A stretch of 64,000 nt of DNA from Nitrospirota bacterium (GCA_040757595.1 JBFLWP010000003.1:102773-166772); one strand, 5' to 3'. Shown: positions 42,137 to 50,022, counted from the first letter of the stretch. Notes: generated by a model not told the origin, from the letters alone. Numbers and translations: made by a program.

Positions 42137-42166
42137 ATGCTAATATAGCCCTGCCCGCAGTGTCAA
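42137..42166 (-). promoter_or_regulatory. Promoter of tRNA-Val
   Basis: Minus-strand TTGACA (42166-42161) and TAGCAT (42142-42137) with 18 nt spacing, placing the start near 42130, about 7 nt before the tRNA. Confidence 0.65.
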
Positions 42167-42207
42167 GAACGTCACAAAGAAGAAGGAGTTAGGAGGTTTC
42201 TGCCGGC

Positions 42208-42480
42208 CTAGCGAACGGCGGCCCGCAGACCCTTGCCGGGTGAGAATTTTGGGACCCGCGCAGCCGGAATTCGCAACGCCTCGCCGGTGCGGGGATTGCG
42301 ACCCGTCCGGGCTTTCCGCCGCCCCACAGAGAAGGTGCCGAAGTTCACGAGGCTGATCCGCTGGCCTTTCTTCAGCGTGGCCGTGACCGCGCCGGTGAAC
42401 GCGTCCAGCGCACTGCCCGCGGCGACCTTCGTGATCCCCGCCGATGTCGCCATTTTTGCGATCAACTCTTCCTTCGTCAT
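42208..42480 (-). CDS. hup: HU family DNA-binding protein
   Basis: 90 residues, full-length HU/IHF fold. MTKEELIAKMA starts the dimerisation helices; NFGTFSVGRRKARTGRNPRTGE is the DNA-binding arm region with the conserved GRNPxTG tip. It compacts DNA as a dimer. AAGGAGGAGG precedes the ATG. It follows the Fis-like gene by 61 nt on the same strand, so two nucleoid-type genes may share a transcript. Confidence 0.96.
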   Translation of the reverse strand: MTKEELIAKMATSAGITKVAAGSALDAFTGAVTATLKKGQRISLVNFGTFSVGRRKARTGRNPRTGEALRIPAARVPKFSPGKGLRAAVR

Positions 42481-42541
42481 CGTGCCTCCTCCTTATGGGG
42501 CCTCTTGCGAGGCAGGCTGGTCAGGTCCGATGGGGTTCATC

Positions 42542-43114
42542 TCAGGCCTGCCGGGCCTTTCCCCGGCTGACCGTGATCCGGAGCTCCTTGATTTTTTTTC
42601 GAAGCGTATTGCGGTTCATGCCCAGGACATGGGCGGCTTGAATCTGGTTCCCGTTCGTTTCGCTCAGGACCCGGGCGATCAGGGGACGCTCGACGGCCTT
42701 GACCAGCATCGGGTGGAGATTCCGGGCGGTTCCATTTTTCATCTCTTTGACGAACCCGCCGAGCTTGGACTCGATGTACCCTTCCAGATCGACCCCGGCC
42801 TGGGGGTGCCCGTTGCCGTTGACCCAGGATCGCAGGATGCCCGGGGCGTGGCGGAGCACGGATCGTGATCCGGTGACGAGGAACGTCCTGTGTGGATTGA
42901 TCAAGCGCTGAACCTCAGCCAGTTCATGGGACTGCCCCCGTTTGGTCTCCACGATCACGCCGTCATAGGTGCGCCTGGCGGCCGCCCGTTGCAGGGAGGC
43001 CCAGTCTTTCACGACCGTGACCGAGGCCTCCTGGAGGTCGTGTTTGAACTGCATCTGGAGGTCCGAGTCGGTCGCGAGAAGGAGCAGGCTGAAGACGGAT
43101 GTTCGAACGGTCAT
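42542..43114 (-). CDS. Regulator with degenerate receiver-like N-domain and Fis-type HTH
   Basis: 190 residues. The C-terminal 45 (ARVLSETNGNQIQAAHVLGM, then NRNTLRKKIKELRI) are a textbook Fis/NtrC-type helix-turn-helix. Residues 10-110 have a flavodoxin-like alternation (SLLLLATDSDLQMQF, DGVIVETKRG, RTFLVTGSRSVL) like a response-regulator receiver. They lack a clear phosphorylatable Asp at the end of strand 3, where VIVETKR is found. It therefore looks like an atypical, phosphorylation-independent regulator. No sigma-54 activator ATPase is present. It has its own strong promoter. Confidence 0.82.
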   Translation of the reverse strand: MTVRTSVFSLLLLATDSDLQMQFKHDLQEASVTVVKDWASLQRAAARRTYDGVIVETKRGQSHELAEVQRLINPHRTFLVTGSRSVLRHAPGILRSWVNGNGHPQAGVDLEGYIESKLGGFVKEMKNGTARNLHPMLVKAVERPLIARVLSETNGNQIQAAHVLGMNRNTLRKKIKELRITVSRGKARQA

Positions 43115-43152
43115 GTGCGGACACCAGTCGCAGAGGGAGCGAAGAGGGCCGG

Positions 43153-43181
43153 AGTATGCTCCAAGGGTCGAACGATGTCAA
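43153..43181 (-). promoter_or_regulatory. Sigma-70 promoter of the Fis-like regulator
   Basis: Minus-strand TTGACA (43181-43176) and CATACT (43158-43153) separated by exactly 17 nt. Transcription would start near 43146, about 32 nt before the ATG at 43114. Confidence 0.7.
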
Positions 43182-43603
43182 TCGGGAAAATCCCCCGATA
43201 GTATCGCGCGTGGCACGCAACGAAGATGCCAACCCAAAACCGCAACGATCCTGATGGATTTCGACGGAACCACATGGAGCAACTCGCAAGGGCGGCCACA
43301 AAATGCGGGGCACCGTGCCGATGTTTGGCGAGCCGTGGAGGAACAACCGGCCGCGCACGGTCGGCGATGGAGGACAAGATCATGGGAACGTGGCGACGCT
43401 CGAGCGTCTCTCTTCTGAAGTAGAAATTTTCCGGGAGGCGGGCATGACTGAGTCGTGATCTCGAAACGGCGCGATGCCGGTCCTCGATGAAAGAGTGCGG
43501 TGAGGAAAGGAGGATCTCACCGACGAGAATCGCCGGTGCGAGGCGGGAGGAATCCGGATTGCCGGTCCTTACGGCCTAGCAAGGGGGGCGGTCAAAAAAT
43601 CGC

Positions 43604-43633
43604 TTGACGGTGCGGGGGGCTTCACTGTAGGAT
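43604..43633 (+). promoter_or_regulatory. Sigma-70 promoter of the Rrf2/sulfur-assimilation operon
   Basis: TTGACG (43604-43609) and TAGGAT (43628-43633) with 18 nt spacing. Transcription would start near 43640, just upstream of a TTCC-N4-GGAA palindrome and about 33 nt before the rrf2 start. Confidence 0.65.
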
Positions 43634-43646
43634 AGTCGCGAATTTC

Positions 43647-43662
43647 ATTTCCTATCGGAATA
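43647..43662 (+). promoter_or_regulatory. Candidate operator for the Rrf2 regulator
   Basis: TTCCTATCGGAA (43649-43660) is a short dyad at about +10 relative to the predicted transcription start. Rrf2 proteins of the CymR group bind AT-rich dyads containing TTCC/GGAA-type half sites; the position fits repression by roadblock. The assignment is inference only. Confidence 0.35.
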
Positions 43663-43672
43663 CTCAAATATC

Positions 43673-44125
43673 ATGAAGGTCTCACAGAAGGCGACTTACG
43701 GTATCATGGCGGCTCTCGATCTGGCCGCGCATAACGGCACGGCGCCGGTCCAGGCCAAGGCCATTGCCCGCCGCCAGGCGATCCCGCTGCGATTCCTGGA
43801 GCAGGTGCTGCACGCCATGAAAAACGCAGGGATCGTAGACAGTCTCCGGGGAGCGCAGGGCGGGTATCTGTTGAGCAAGCTGCCGGCGGAGATTTCGTTG
43901 GCCGAGATCGTGGAAGCCCTGGACGGATCCCTGTCTCGCCCGTCGGGACATCGAGTCGGCCCGCGCCGTGCCGGGGAGCAGGCGAAGCCGGAACTCCTGC
44001 TGGCCAATGTCTGGGAGCGGGTCCGGCAAGCCGAGATGGAGGTATTGGGAGCCGTGACGCTCCAGGAGCTGGCCGACCGCCAGCAGCAACTGGAGCAGGA
44101 ACGGGCGTTGATGTACCACATCTAA
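43673..44125 (+). CDS. Rrf2 family transcriptional regulator (CymR-like, cysteine-free)
   Basis: 150 residues. The N-terminal winged helix (KVSQKATYGIMAALDLA; AIPLRFLEQVLHAMKNAGIV; LRGAQGGYLLSK) is typical of Rrf2. The three Cys that ligate the Fe-S cluster in IscR, NsrR and RirA are absent; in fact the protein has no Cys at all. It should therefore behave like CymR, which controls cysteine metabolism through protein or metabolite contacts. It heads the sulfate assimilation genes, so it is the likely local regulator and probably autoregulated. Confidence 0.9.
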   Translation: MKVSQKATYGIMAALDLAAHNGTAPVQAKAIARRQAIPLRFLEQVLHAMKNAGIVDSLRGAQGGYLLSKLPAEISLAEIVEALDGSLSRPSGHRVGPRRAGEQAKPELLLANVWERVRQAEMEVLGAVTLQELADRQQQLEQERALMYHI

Positions 44126-44128
44126 AGA

Positions 44129-44165
44129 ATTGACGATTGTTGGATTGATACATTGACGGTTGATG
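44129..44165. repeat. Heptad element H5 (ATTGANN type, single arm)
   Basis: Units ATTGACG, ATTGTTG, ATTGATA, ATTGACG, GTTGATG follow one another, two of the joins having one extra base. It starts 3 nt after the rrf2 stop, in the rrf2-sulfite reductase gap. No inverted arm is seen. Confidence 0.7.
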
Positions 44166-44208
44166 GATTTAAAGCCGCCAATTACACGACCTTCATGGAG
44201 AAATTCCT

Positions 44209-46707
44209 ATGACTCCCCAAACGACCCATCCAGTCGAGATACAGACGACCCCCATCCCGCCCGCGATCCTCGAGGAAATCGAGGCGTTTGAAGCGGAAGT
44301 GGCCCGCGTCAACGCCGGCGAGGTCTCGACCGACATCTTCAAGCCGTTCCGCCTCCAGCACGGGATCTACGGCCAGCGCCAGCCCGGAGTGCAGATGTTC
44401 CGGATCAAGATTCCGTTCGGCGGCTTGACCGCCAACCAGATCCGGCGGGTTGCGCAACTGGCCGAGACCTACACGACCGGCGTCGGCCACGTGACCACGC
44501 GCCAGGACATCCAGCTCCACTTCGCGGATCTGAACGACGTGGGCACCATGATGCGGCGGCTGGCGGAAGTCGGGCTGACGACCCGCGAGGCCTGCGCCAA
44601 CACCGTGCGCAACGTGACCGCCTGCCACCTGGCCGGGGTCTGCCAGGGCGAGGTCTTCGACGTGACACCCTACGCCAAGACCGTGGCCCTGCACCTGCTC
44701 CGCAATCCGCTGAACCAGAGCCTGCCGCGGAAGTTCAAGATCGCCTTCTCCGGCTGCCGCCATGACTGCGCCCTGACTCCGATCCACGACGTCGGGCTCC
44801 TGGCCGCCAGGCGCGAGGACGGGACCATGGGCTTCCGGATGGTCGTGGGCGGCGGGCTCGGCTCCACGCCCCGGATCGCCCAGGTGCTGCGCGAGTTCGT
44901 CCCGATGGACGAGCTGATCCCGACGATCGAGGCCGTGATCAAGGTCTTCGACACGCTGGGCAACCGCAAGAACCGCCACAAGGCCCGGATGAAGTTCGTA
45001 ATCGAGAAGCTGGGCTTCGAGGAGTTCAAGCGGCGCTGGGAGGAGGCCTACGTCGCCATGGGGCACGCGAGGCCCGACCGGAGCCCGATCAGGCTCCTTC
45101 AACACCAGGACGAGCCGCCGCTCATCATGCCGACCTCCCTCAAGGGCGGGAACGGCCAGAGGAACGGCGGAGGCAACGGCCACGCCGACCCGGAAACCGC
45201 CTACGCCACGTGGAGGCGGACCAACGTGATCCGGCAGCGGCAGCCCGGCTACGCCGCCGTGCTCATCAAGCTCCCGATGGGAGACATCACGTCGCCCCAG
45301 ATGTACCACATGGCCGACTTGGCCGAGCGGTACTCCAACGGCAACCTGCGGACCACCATCAACCAGAACCTGATCGTCCGGTGGGTGCCCGAGTCCAAAT
45401 TGGAGGACCTCCATCGCGAGCTGGCCGCCCAGGGCTTGGCGGACCCCGGCGCGGAACAGGTCGAGGACATCATCGCCTGTCCGGGTACGGACACCTGCGG
45501 CCTCGGGATTACCTCCTCCAAGGGGCTGGCCCGCGCCATGGCGGAGATCTTCCCGCCCGGCCGGGTGCCCGAGGATCTCAAGGACGTGACCGTCAAGATC
45601 AGCGGCTGCCACAACTCCTGCGCCCAGCACCACATTGCGACGATCGGGCTGCACGGGGTGGGCAAGCGCCTCGGCGACCACGTGGCCCCCCACTATGAGC
45701 TGCACCTGGGCGGGCAGGTGAACGGGACGGCCCGGATCGGTCAGATGACGGTCAAGCTGCCGGCCAAGAACGTGCCGGCCGCCGTCTCGCACCTGATCGA
45801 GGTCTACCGCCGCGACCGCAAGCCGGGGGAGAATCTGCAGACCTTCATCCTTCGGGCGGGGAAGTCGGCCCTCAAGGACGAGATGATTCCCTACACGATC
45901 GTTCCGGCCTTCGAGGAGGCCCCAGGCTATTACTACGATTGGGAGGGGGAAGACGAATTCGTGCTGGAGGATCTCGGCCCGGGCGAGTGTGCCGGCGGGG
46001 CCTTGGAGATGATTGACAACCGCATCCTGGAGGCGGAGCAGGAGCTGTACCAGGCACGCCTCCAAGCGGAGAAACACCAGCACGCCTTCGCGGTGAACAA
46101 GGCCTATCGGGCGGTGTTGGCCGGGGCCAAGGCCCTGCTGGTGACCGAGGGCCTCGATCCCGCCACCGATGCCGAGACCCTCGCCGAGTTCGAGCGGCAT
46201 CTGACAAGTAAAGGCGTTGTCCCCGCCTCCTACCGGAATTTGAGTGAACAGGTCGGAGACCTGGGCCCGAAAGACGTCACGCCGGAATTCGTCCAGGCCA
46301 AGCTGGCCTTCGCCCGCGGCTTCGTGGAGGCCTGCAAGGCCGCCACGGAGGAGATGGGGAAGGACCTGAAGCTGAAGCAGGCCGAGGCGTCGGGAGGCGG
46401 GCAGCCGTCCGCCGCCGAGCCGGCGCCGGCTTCCCAGCCGGCAACCACGCAGCCAACGGTCTCCGAGCCGGCGGCCCCGGTCTATGACCTCCGCGGGGTG
46501 GCCTGCCCCCTCAATTACGTCAAGACCAAGCTGAAGCTCGAGATGATGGAGGCGGGCGAGAGGCTGGAGGTCTGGCTGGACGCGGGCGAGCCGATCAAGA
46601 ACGTGCCGATGAGCCTGCGGAACGACGGCCACAAGGTCCTGGCCGAAGAGCCGTTGGATGCAGAGAAGGCCCACTACAAGGTGCTGGTCGAGAAGGTGGA
46701 AGGCTGA
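44209..46707 (+). CDS. Ferredoxin-type sulfite reductase fused to a helical linker domain and TusA
   Basis: 832 residues. Residues 20-560 are two NiR/SiR half-repeats. The second half has the siroheme-[4Fe-4S] ligands C424-x5-C430 and C467-x3-C471 (IACPGTDTC; SGCHNSC). Unusually the first half also has C139-x5-C145 and C183-x3-C187 (TACHLAGVC; SGCRHDC). Residues about 600-720 form a helical domain (HEPN-like in pattern), then an Ala/Pro linker, then a TusA sulfur-carrier domain (758-832, catalytic C766-P in VACPLN). It should reduce sulfite to sulfide with six electrons from ferredoxin; TusA could accept sulfur. A nitrite reductase role is less likely given the operon. Confidence 0.88.
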   Translation: MTPQTTHPVEIQTTPIPPAILEEIEAFEAEVARVNAGEVSTDIFKPFRLQHGIYGQRQPGVQMFRIKIPFGGLTANQIRRVAQLAETYTTGVGHVTTRQDIQLHFADLNDVGTMMRRLAEVGLTTREACANTVRNVTACHLAGVCQGEVFDVTPYAKTVALHLLRNPLNQSLPRKFKIAFSGCRHDCALTPIHDVGLLAARREDGTMGFRMVVGGGLGSTPRIAQVLREFVPMDELIPTIEAVIKVFDTLGNRKNRHKARMKFVIEKLGFEEFKRRWEEAYVAMGHARPDRSPIRLLQHQDEPPLIMPTSLKGGNGQRNGGGNGHADPETAYATWRRTNVIRQRQPGYAAVLIKLPMGDITSPQMYHMADLAERYSNGNLRTTINQNLIVRWVPESKLEDLHRELAAQGLADPGAEQVEDIIACPGTDTCGLGITSSKGLARAMAEIFPPGRVPEDLKDVTVKISGCHNSCAQHHIATIGLHGVGKRLGDHVAPHYELHLGGQVNGTARIGQMTVKLPAKNVPAAVSHLIEVYRRDRKPGENLQTFILRAGKSALKDEMIPYTIVPAFEEAPGYYYDWEGEDEFVLEDLGPGECAGGALEMIDNRILEAEQELYQARLQAEKHQHAFAVNKAYRAVLAGAKALLVTEGLDPATDAETLAEFERHLTSKGVVPASYRNLSEQVGDLGPKDVTPEFVQAKLAFARGFVEACKAATEEMGKDLKLKQAEASGGGQPSAAEPAPASQPATTQPTVSEPAAPVYDLRGVACPLNYVKTKLKLEMMEAGERLEVWLDAGEPIKNVPMSLRNDGHKVLAEEPLDAEKAHYKVLVEKVEG

Positions 46708-46719
46708 GACATGCTCAGG

Positions 46720-46790
46720 GGGTGGTGGTCGGTGGTCAGTGGACAGGATCGAGACGCTCTTCACGGACCCCCGACTACTGACCCCTGACC
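46720..46790. repeat. Heptad palindromic element H6 (GGTCAGN type)
   Basis: Left arm 46720-46747: GGGTGGT, GGTCGGT, GGTCAGT, GGACAGG. Right arm 46765-46790 contains CCCGACT, ACTGACC, CCTGACC, inverted in register. Loop 17 nt. Located in the sulfite reductase-cysH gap. Confidence 0.88.
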
Positions 46791-46822
46791 ATGGTAGAAG
46801 GCAGGTAGAGAGGCGGCGCTGC

Positions 46823-47533
46823 ATGACGGCCAGCAATAGACCCTCCGATGTGGAACTGAAGGCACTCAGCGACTCGTTCGAGTCGAAGCAGCCGCAGGAC
46901 GTGCTGGCCTACGCCCTGGAGCGGTACGGCTCCCGGATCGTGCTGGCCTGCAGCTTCGGCGCCGAGGACGTGGCGCTGCTGGACATGATCCAGCGGATCA
47001 GCCCGCGGACGCCGCTCTTCTACCTGGACACGGACTTCCTGTTTCCGGAGACCTACGAGGTGCGGGACCGTCTCGTCGCACGCTACGGCCTGCAGCCCCA
47101 GCAGGTCATCCAGGTCAAGTCGAAGCTCACGCCCGAGCAGCAGGCCGCCCGGTACGGCGAGGCCCTCTGGGCGCGCGATCCGGACAAATGCTGCGAGCTG
47201 CGGAAGGTGGAGCCGTTGACCCGCGTGCTCGGCGGCTACGAAGCCTGGATCACCGGCATCCGGCGGGACCAGGCGCCCACCCGCGCCAACGCCGGGCTGG
47301 TCGAATGGGACGAGAAGTTCCAGCTCGTGAAGTTCAACCCGCTGGCGAAGTGGTCGGCCGCGGACGTCTGGGCGTACATCCGCGTCCACGAGGTGCCCTA
47401 CAACGTGCTCCACGACCGCAACTATCCCAGCATCGGGTGCACCCACTGCACCGCGCCGGTTCAGCCGGGGGAGGACCCGCGCGCGGGCCGATGGAAGAAT
47501 TTCGCCAAAACCGAGTGCGGACTGCATAAGTAG
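46823..47533 (+). CDS. cysH: Adenylylsulfate (APS) reductase, thioredoxin-dependent, [4Fe-4S] type
   Basis: 236 residues of the PAPS/APS reductase family. The P-loop-like CSFGAEDVALLD is present. The paired motifs CC (DKCCELRKVEPL) and CxxC (IGCTHCTAP) bind a [4Fe-4S] cluster and mark the APS-using branch; PAPS-specific enzymes lack them. The catalytic Cys is in the C-terminal TECGLHK. It reduces APS to sulfite, feeding the sulfite reductase encoded upstream. ATG 46823. Confidence 0.93.
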   Translation: MTASNRPSDVELKALSDSFESKQPQDVLAYALERYGSRIVLACSFGAEDVALLDMIQRISPRTPLFYLDTDFLFPETYEVRDRLVARYGLQPQQVIQVKSKLTPEQQAARYGEALWARDPDKCCELRKVEPLTRVLGGYEAWITGIRRDQAPTRANAGLVEWDEKFQLVKFNPLAKWSAADVWAYIRVHEVPYNVLHDRNYPSIGCTHCTAPVQPGEDPRAGRWKNFAKTECGLHK

Positions 47534-47593
47534 CGGACAGCAAGCAGCGAGCAGCCGCAGCAGGGGAAAGCTGCTCGCGACTTGCTATTCGCT
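47532..47593. repeat. Heptad palindromic element H7 (AGCRANN type)
   Basis: Left arm 47532-47555: AGCGGAC, AGCAAGC, AGCGAGC, AGC. Right arm 47570-47593: GCT, GCTCGCG, ACTTGCT, ATTCGCT. The first unit overlaps the cysH TAG stop. Loop about 15 nt. Confidence 0.9.
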
Positions 47594-47608
47594 GGTTGGG
47601 GAGGAGGA

Positions 47609-48022
47609 ATGAAGAAGCTGGCGGTGATCGTGACGCGAGGCTCGTACAACAACCTGCTGCAGGCCTGCGAGTTCGTCCGGATAGCCGCGTCGGCCGGCAT
47701 GCAGGTGAGCGTGCTCTTCCGGGACGAGGCGGCGGCCAAGCTGACGTCGGACCGGGTGAAGACACTGGTGTTTTCCGACGCCTACAAGGGAAGGGAGTCG
47801 CGGGCGCGGGAGATCCTGCGGGAGCGGAAGCGCGACGATCTGGCCGCGATTCTCCGCGAGATCAAGGAGCAGGGGGACGTCAAGTGGTCCGTCTGCCGGG
47901 ACTCGATCGAGCTCTTCGAATTGAAGGTGGACCAGCTCATCCCGGAGTTGGACGAGGTGCAGAAGGCCGAGGCCTTCTGGAAGGAAGAAGTGGCGCAGGC
48001 CGACCGGGTCCTGACGTTCTAG
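47609..48022 (+). CDS. DsrE/DsrF-like family protein (137 aa)
   Basis: A small soluble protein with the DsrE alpha/beta pattern (LAVIVTRGSYNNLLQACEFVRIAASAGMQVSVLF, given here only as a region, residues 3-37). Conserved Cys candidates are in LLQACEF and KWSVCRDSIELF. DsrE-like proteins carry persulfide sulfur or act as peroxide/sulfur-relay components. In this operon it may pass sulfur together with the TusA domain of the sulfite reductase. GAGGAGG is next to the ATG at 47609. Confidence 0.83.
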   Translation: MKKLAVIVTRGSYNNLLQACEFVRIAASAGMQVSVLFRDEAAAKLTSDRVKTLVFSDAYKGRESRAREILRERKRDDLAAILREIKEQGDVKWSVCRDSIELFELKVDQLIPELDEVQKAEAFWKEEVAQADRVLTF

Positions 48023-48031
48023 GGAGGGAGT

Positions 48032-48098
48032 AGCGAACAGACGATAGCGAACAGCTCGGTATTCTGAGCTGCTGGCTATTTGCTGCCCGCTGTTCGCT
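48032..48098. repeat. Heptad palindromic element H8 (AGCRAAY type)
   Basis: Left arm 48032-48059: AGCGAAC, AGACGAT, AGCGAAC, AGCTCGG. Right arm 48064-48098: CTGAGCT, GCTGGCT, ATTTGCT, GCCCGCT, GTTCGCT. The 4-nt loop makes this the tightest hairpin. Fills the dsrE-trpD2 gap. Confidence 0.92.
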
Positions 48099-48105
48099 GG
48101 TATTC

Positions 48106-49161
48106 ATGCGGCAACTCATCGCGAAGATCGGCAAGGGCCCGAAGGCCTCCAAGGATCTGACCTGGGAGGAAGCCAAGCGGGCCATGCGCCTGCTCATCGA
48201 GGGGCAGGCCACGCCTGCGCAGGCCGGCGCGTTCCTGCTGGCGATGCGGATGAAGGGCGAGTCGGTCGCGGAGCTGGCGGCCTTCACCGCCGTCGCGCGG
48301 GAATACGTGGGGCCGCTGCCGCTGCCCAAGCCGCTGCCGCTCGTGGACGTGCCGGCCTACGCGGGGAAGCAGGAGACCTTCCACGCGGTGATCGGCGCGG
48401 CCATCGTGGCCGCCGCCGGCGGAGCGGCGGTCCTGGTCCACGGCCATGAGGGAATCCCGGAACGGCCGGGTACGGCCGGCGTCCTGGCCAAGCTGGGCAT
48501 TCCGACCGACCTGAAGCCGGGACAGGTCGCGGAGGAGCTGGCGGCCAAGGGATTCGCCTATTTGGACATCGCCCTCTATCATCCGCCGGTAGCCCGGTTT
48601 CTGGACCTGCGGCGGGAGTTGGGCGTGAGGAGCCTGTTCCACCCGGTCGCCAAAATGCTGAATCCGGCCAGGGCCGGATCGCAGGTCATCGGCCTGAGCC
48701 ATCCGCCCTATTTCGAAAAGACGGCCGAAGCCTTGAAGCTGCTCGGCGGCAGGCGGGCGCTGATCCTCCGCGGCGTCGAAGGGGAGCCGGAGCTCTCGAT
48801 CGCGTCCGTGACCAAGGTGCTGGAGCTGCACGACGAGCGCATCTTCCCGCTGACCCTGCAGCCCAAGGACTTCGGGCTGCCGATGGCCTCTTCCCAGGTC
48901 ATGGCCGGGTTTCCCCCCGCGCAGGTCGAGCAGGAGGCCGCATTGCTCGCGCGCCTCCTGCGCAACGAGTTGCGGGGCGGCCAGCGGGACTGGATCGCGC
49001 TGAACGCCGCCATGCTGCTCTACGCGGCCGGCAAGGCCGCCTCGATCTCGGCCGCGCTGCCCCCGGCCCAGCAGGCCCTGGACTCGGGCGCCGCGGCCCG
49101 CAAGCTGGTGGAGCTCGCAACGGCCGGAGAGCCAGTCGGCGCGGTTGTCACGAAAACGTGA
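48106..49161 (+). CDS. TrpD2/YbiB-like glycosyltransferase family 3 protein
   Basis: 351 residues with the fold of anthranilate phosphoribosyltransferase: N-terminal helical domain ('DLTWEEAKRAMRLLIEGQATPAQAGAFL') and a C-terminal domain with GAAIVAAAGGAAVLVHGHEG and 'HPPVARFLDLRRELGVRSLFHPVAKMLNP'. The PRPP-binding GTGGD motif of true TrpD is replaced by AYAGKQETFH, so it is a YbiB/TrpD2-type paralogue. E. coli YbiB binds nucleic acid rather than making tryptophan. Its place inside the sulfur operon is notable; role unknown. Confidence 0.82.
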   Translation: MRQLIAKIGKGPKASKDLTWEEAKRAMRLLIEGQATPAQAGAFLLAMRMKGESVAELAAFTAVAREYVGPLPLPKPLPLVDVPAYAGKQETFHAVIGAAIVAAAGGAAVLVHGHEGIPERPGTAGVLAKLGIPTDLKPGQVAEELAAKGFAYLDIALYHPPVARFLDLRRELGVRSLFHPVAKMLNPARAGSQVIGLSHPPYFEKTAEALKLLGGRRALILRGVEGEPELSIASVTKVLELHDERIFPLTLQPKDFGLPMASSQVMAGFPPAQVEQEAALLARLLRNELRGGQRDWIALNAAMLLYAAGKAASISAALPPAQQALDSGAAARKLVELATAGEPVGAVVTKT

Positions 49162-49205
49162 GTTGCGAAGTTCGCTGTTGATCAGAAACTGAAAACTGAC
49201 AACTC
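49160..49205. repeat. Heptad palindromic element H9 (AGTTNNN type)
   Basis: Left arm 49160-49180: GAGTTGC, GAAGTTC, GCTGTTG. Right arm 49185-49205: GAAACTG, AAAACTG, ACAACTC. Loop 4 nt. It begins within the trpD2 stop codon and ends 8 nt before the cysD ATG. Confidence 0.87.
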
Positions 49206-49213
49206 TTTTGTTT

Positions 49214-50011
49214 ATGAAGCACCTCCGCCAGCTCGAAGACCAGAGCGTCTACATCCTGCGCGAAGCCTACAAGCACTTCGACAACCTGGCCATGCTCTGG
49301 TCCATGGGAAAGGACTCGACCGTGCTCCTGTGGCTGGCGCGCAAGGCGTTTTTCGGCCACGTCCCCTTTCCCCTGCTGCACGTGGACACCAGCTACAAGA
49401 TCCCCGAGATGATCCAATACCGCGACCGGCTGGCGCGCGAATGGCGCCTGAACCTGGTGGTCGGGCAGAACAAGGAGGCGCTGGCCGCCGGCATGAACCA
49501 CACGAAGGGCCGGGTGGTCTGCTGCACGGCCTTGAAGACCGAGGGGCTGAAGCAGCTCATCGAGCAGCGGGGCTACACCGGGATCATCCTCGGCGTGCGG
49601 GCGGACGAGGAGGGGACCAGGGCCAAGGAGCGGTACTTCTCCCCGCGCGACAAGAACAACGAGTGGGACTTCCGCGACCAGCCGCCGGAGCTCTGGGACC
49701 AGTTCAAGACCACGTTCCCGCCGGGGACGCACATCCGCATCCACCCCTTGCTGGATTGGACCGAGATCAACATCTGGGAATACATCAAGCTGGAGAACAT
49801 CCCGTTCATTGACCTCTATCTGGACCGGGGGGACGGGACCCGCTACCGGAGCCTGGGCTGCGCCCCCTGCACGTTCCCGATCAAGTCCACCGCCAAGACC
49901 GTGGACGACATCATCCGGGAGCTGCGCGAGACCACCGTGCCCGAGCGGGCCGGCCGGGCGCAGGACGAGGGGCGCGGGATGGAGCTGCTCCGCAAAGAAG
50001 GCTACATGTGA
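49214..50011 (+). CDS. cysD: Sulfate adenylyltransferase subunit 2
   Basis: 265 residues. The PP-loop motif is [13 protein letters not shown], and '[13 protein letters not shown]', [20 protein letters not shown] and [10 protein letters not shown] are diagnostic of CysD. With the GTPase CysN it converts sulfate and ATP to APS. ATG 49214 is taken; a TTG at 49208 is in frame. Standard partner gene cysNC follows. Confidence 0.96.
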   Translation: MKHLRQLEDQSVYILREAYKHFDNLAMLWSMGKDSTVLLWLARKAFFGHVPFPLLHVDTSYKIPEMIQYRDRLAREWRLNLVVGQNKEALAAGMNHTKGRVVCCTALKTEGLKQLIEQRGYTGIILGVRADEEGTRAKERYFSPRDKNNEWDFRDQPPELWDQFKTTFPPGTHIRIHPLLDWTEINIWEYIKLENIPFIDLYLDRGDGTRYRSLGCAPCTFPIKSTAKTVDDIIRELRETTVPERAGRAQDEGRGMELLRKEGYM

Positions 50012-50022
50012 GTGAAACAATG

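Larger units (their letters stand above)
43115..43672. other. 558-nt intergenic region between the Fis-like and Rrf2 genes
   Basis: The region has promoters at both ends (43153-43181 minus, 43604-43633 plus) and an operator-like palindrome near 43655. The central 400 nt shows no convincing ORF. It contains a GGTGAG/CTCACC hairpin (43499-43504 with 43516-43521) and purine-rich stretches. A small RNA cannot be excluded, but nothing recognisable is seen. Confidence 0.5.

Noticed and set aside
43226..43423. 65-residue ORF in the 558-nt intergenic region
   Set aside because: It has no ribosome binding site, odd composition and no family resemblance; likely chance.
44182..46836. 884-residue open frame on the minus strand opposite the sulfite reductase gene
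   Set aside because: It is antisense to a gene with complete catalytic motifs. The composition is low-complexity Gly/Arg/His/Leu/Val-rich, typical of the complement of G+C-rich coding sequence; no motif was found.
48032..48098. Heptad hairpins as rho-independent terminators
   Set aside because: None is followed by a U-tract, and most lie inside operons whose genes must be co-expressed.
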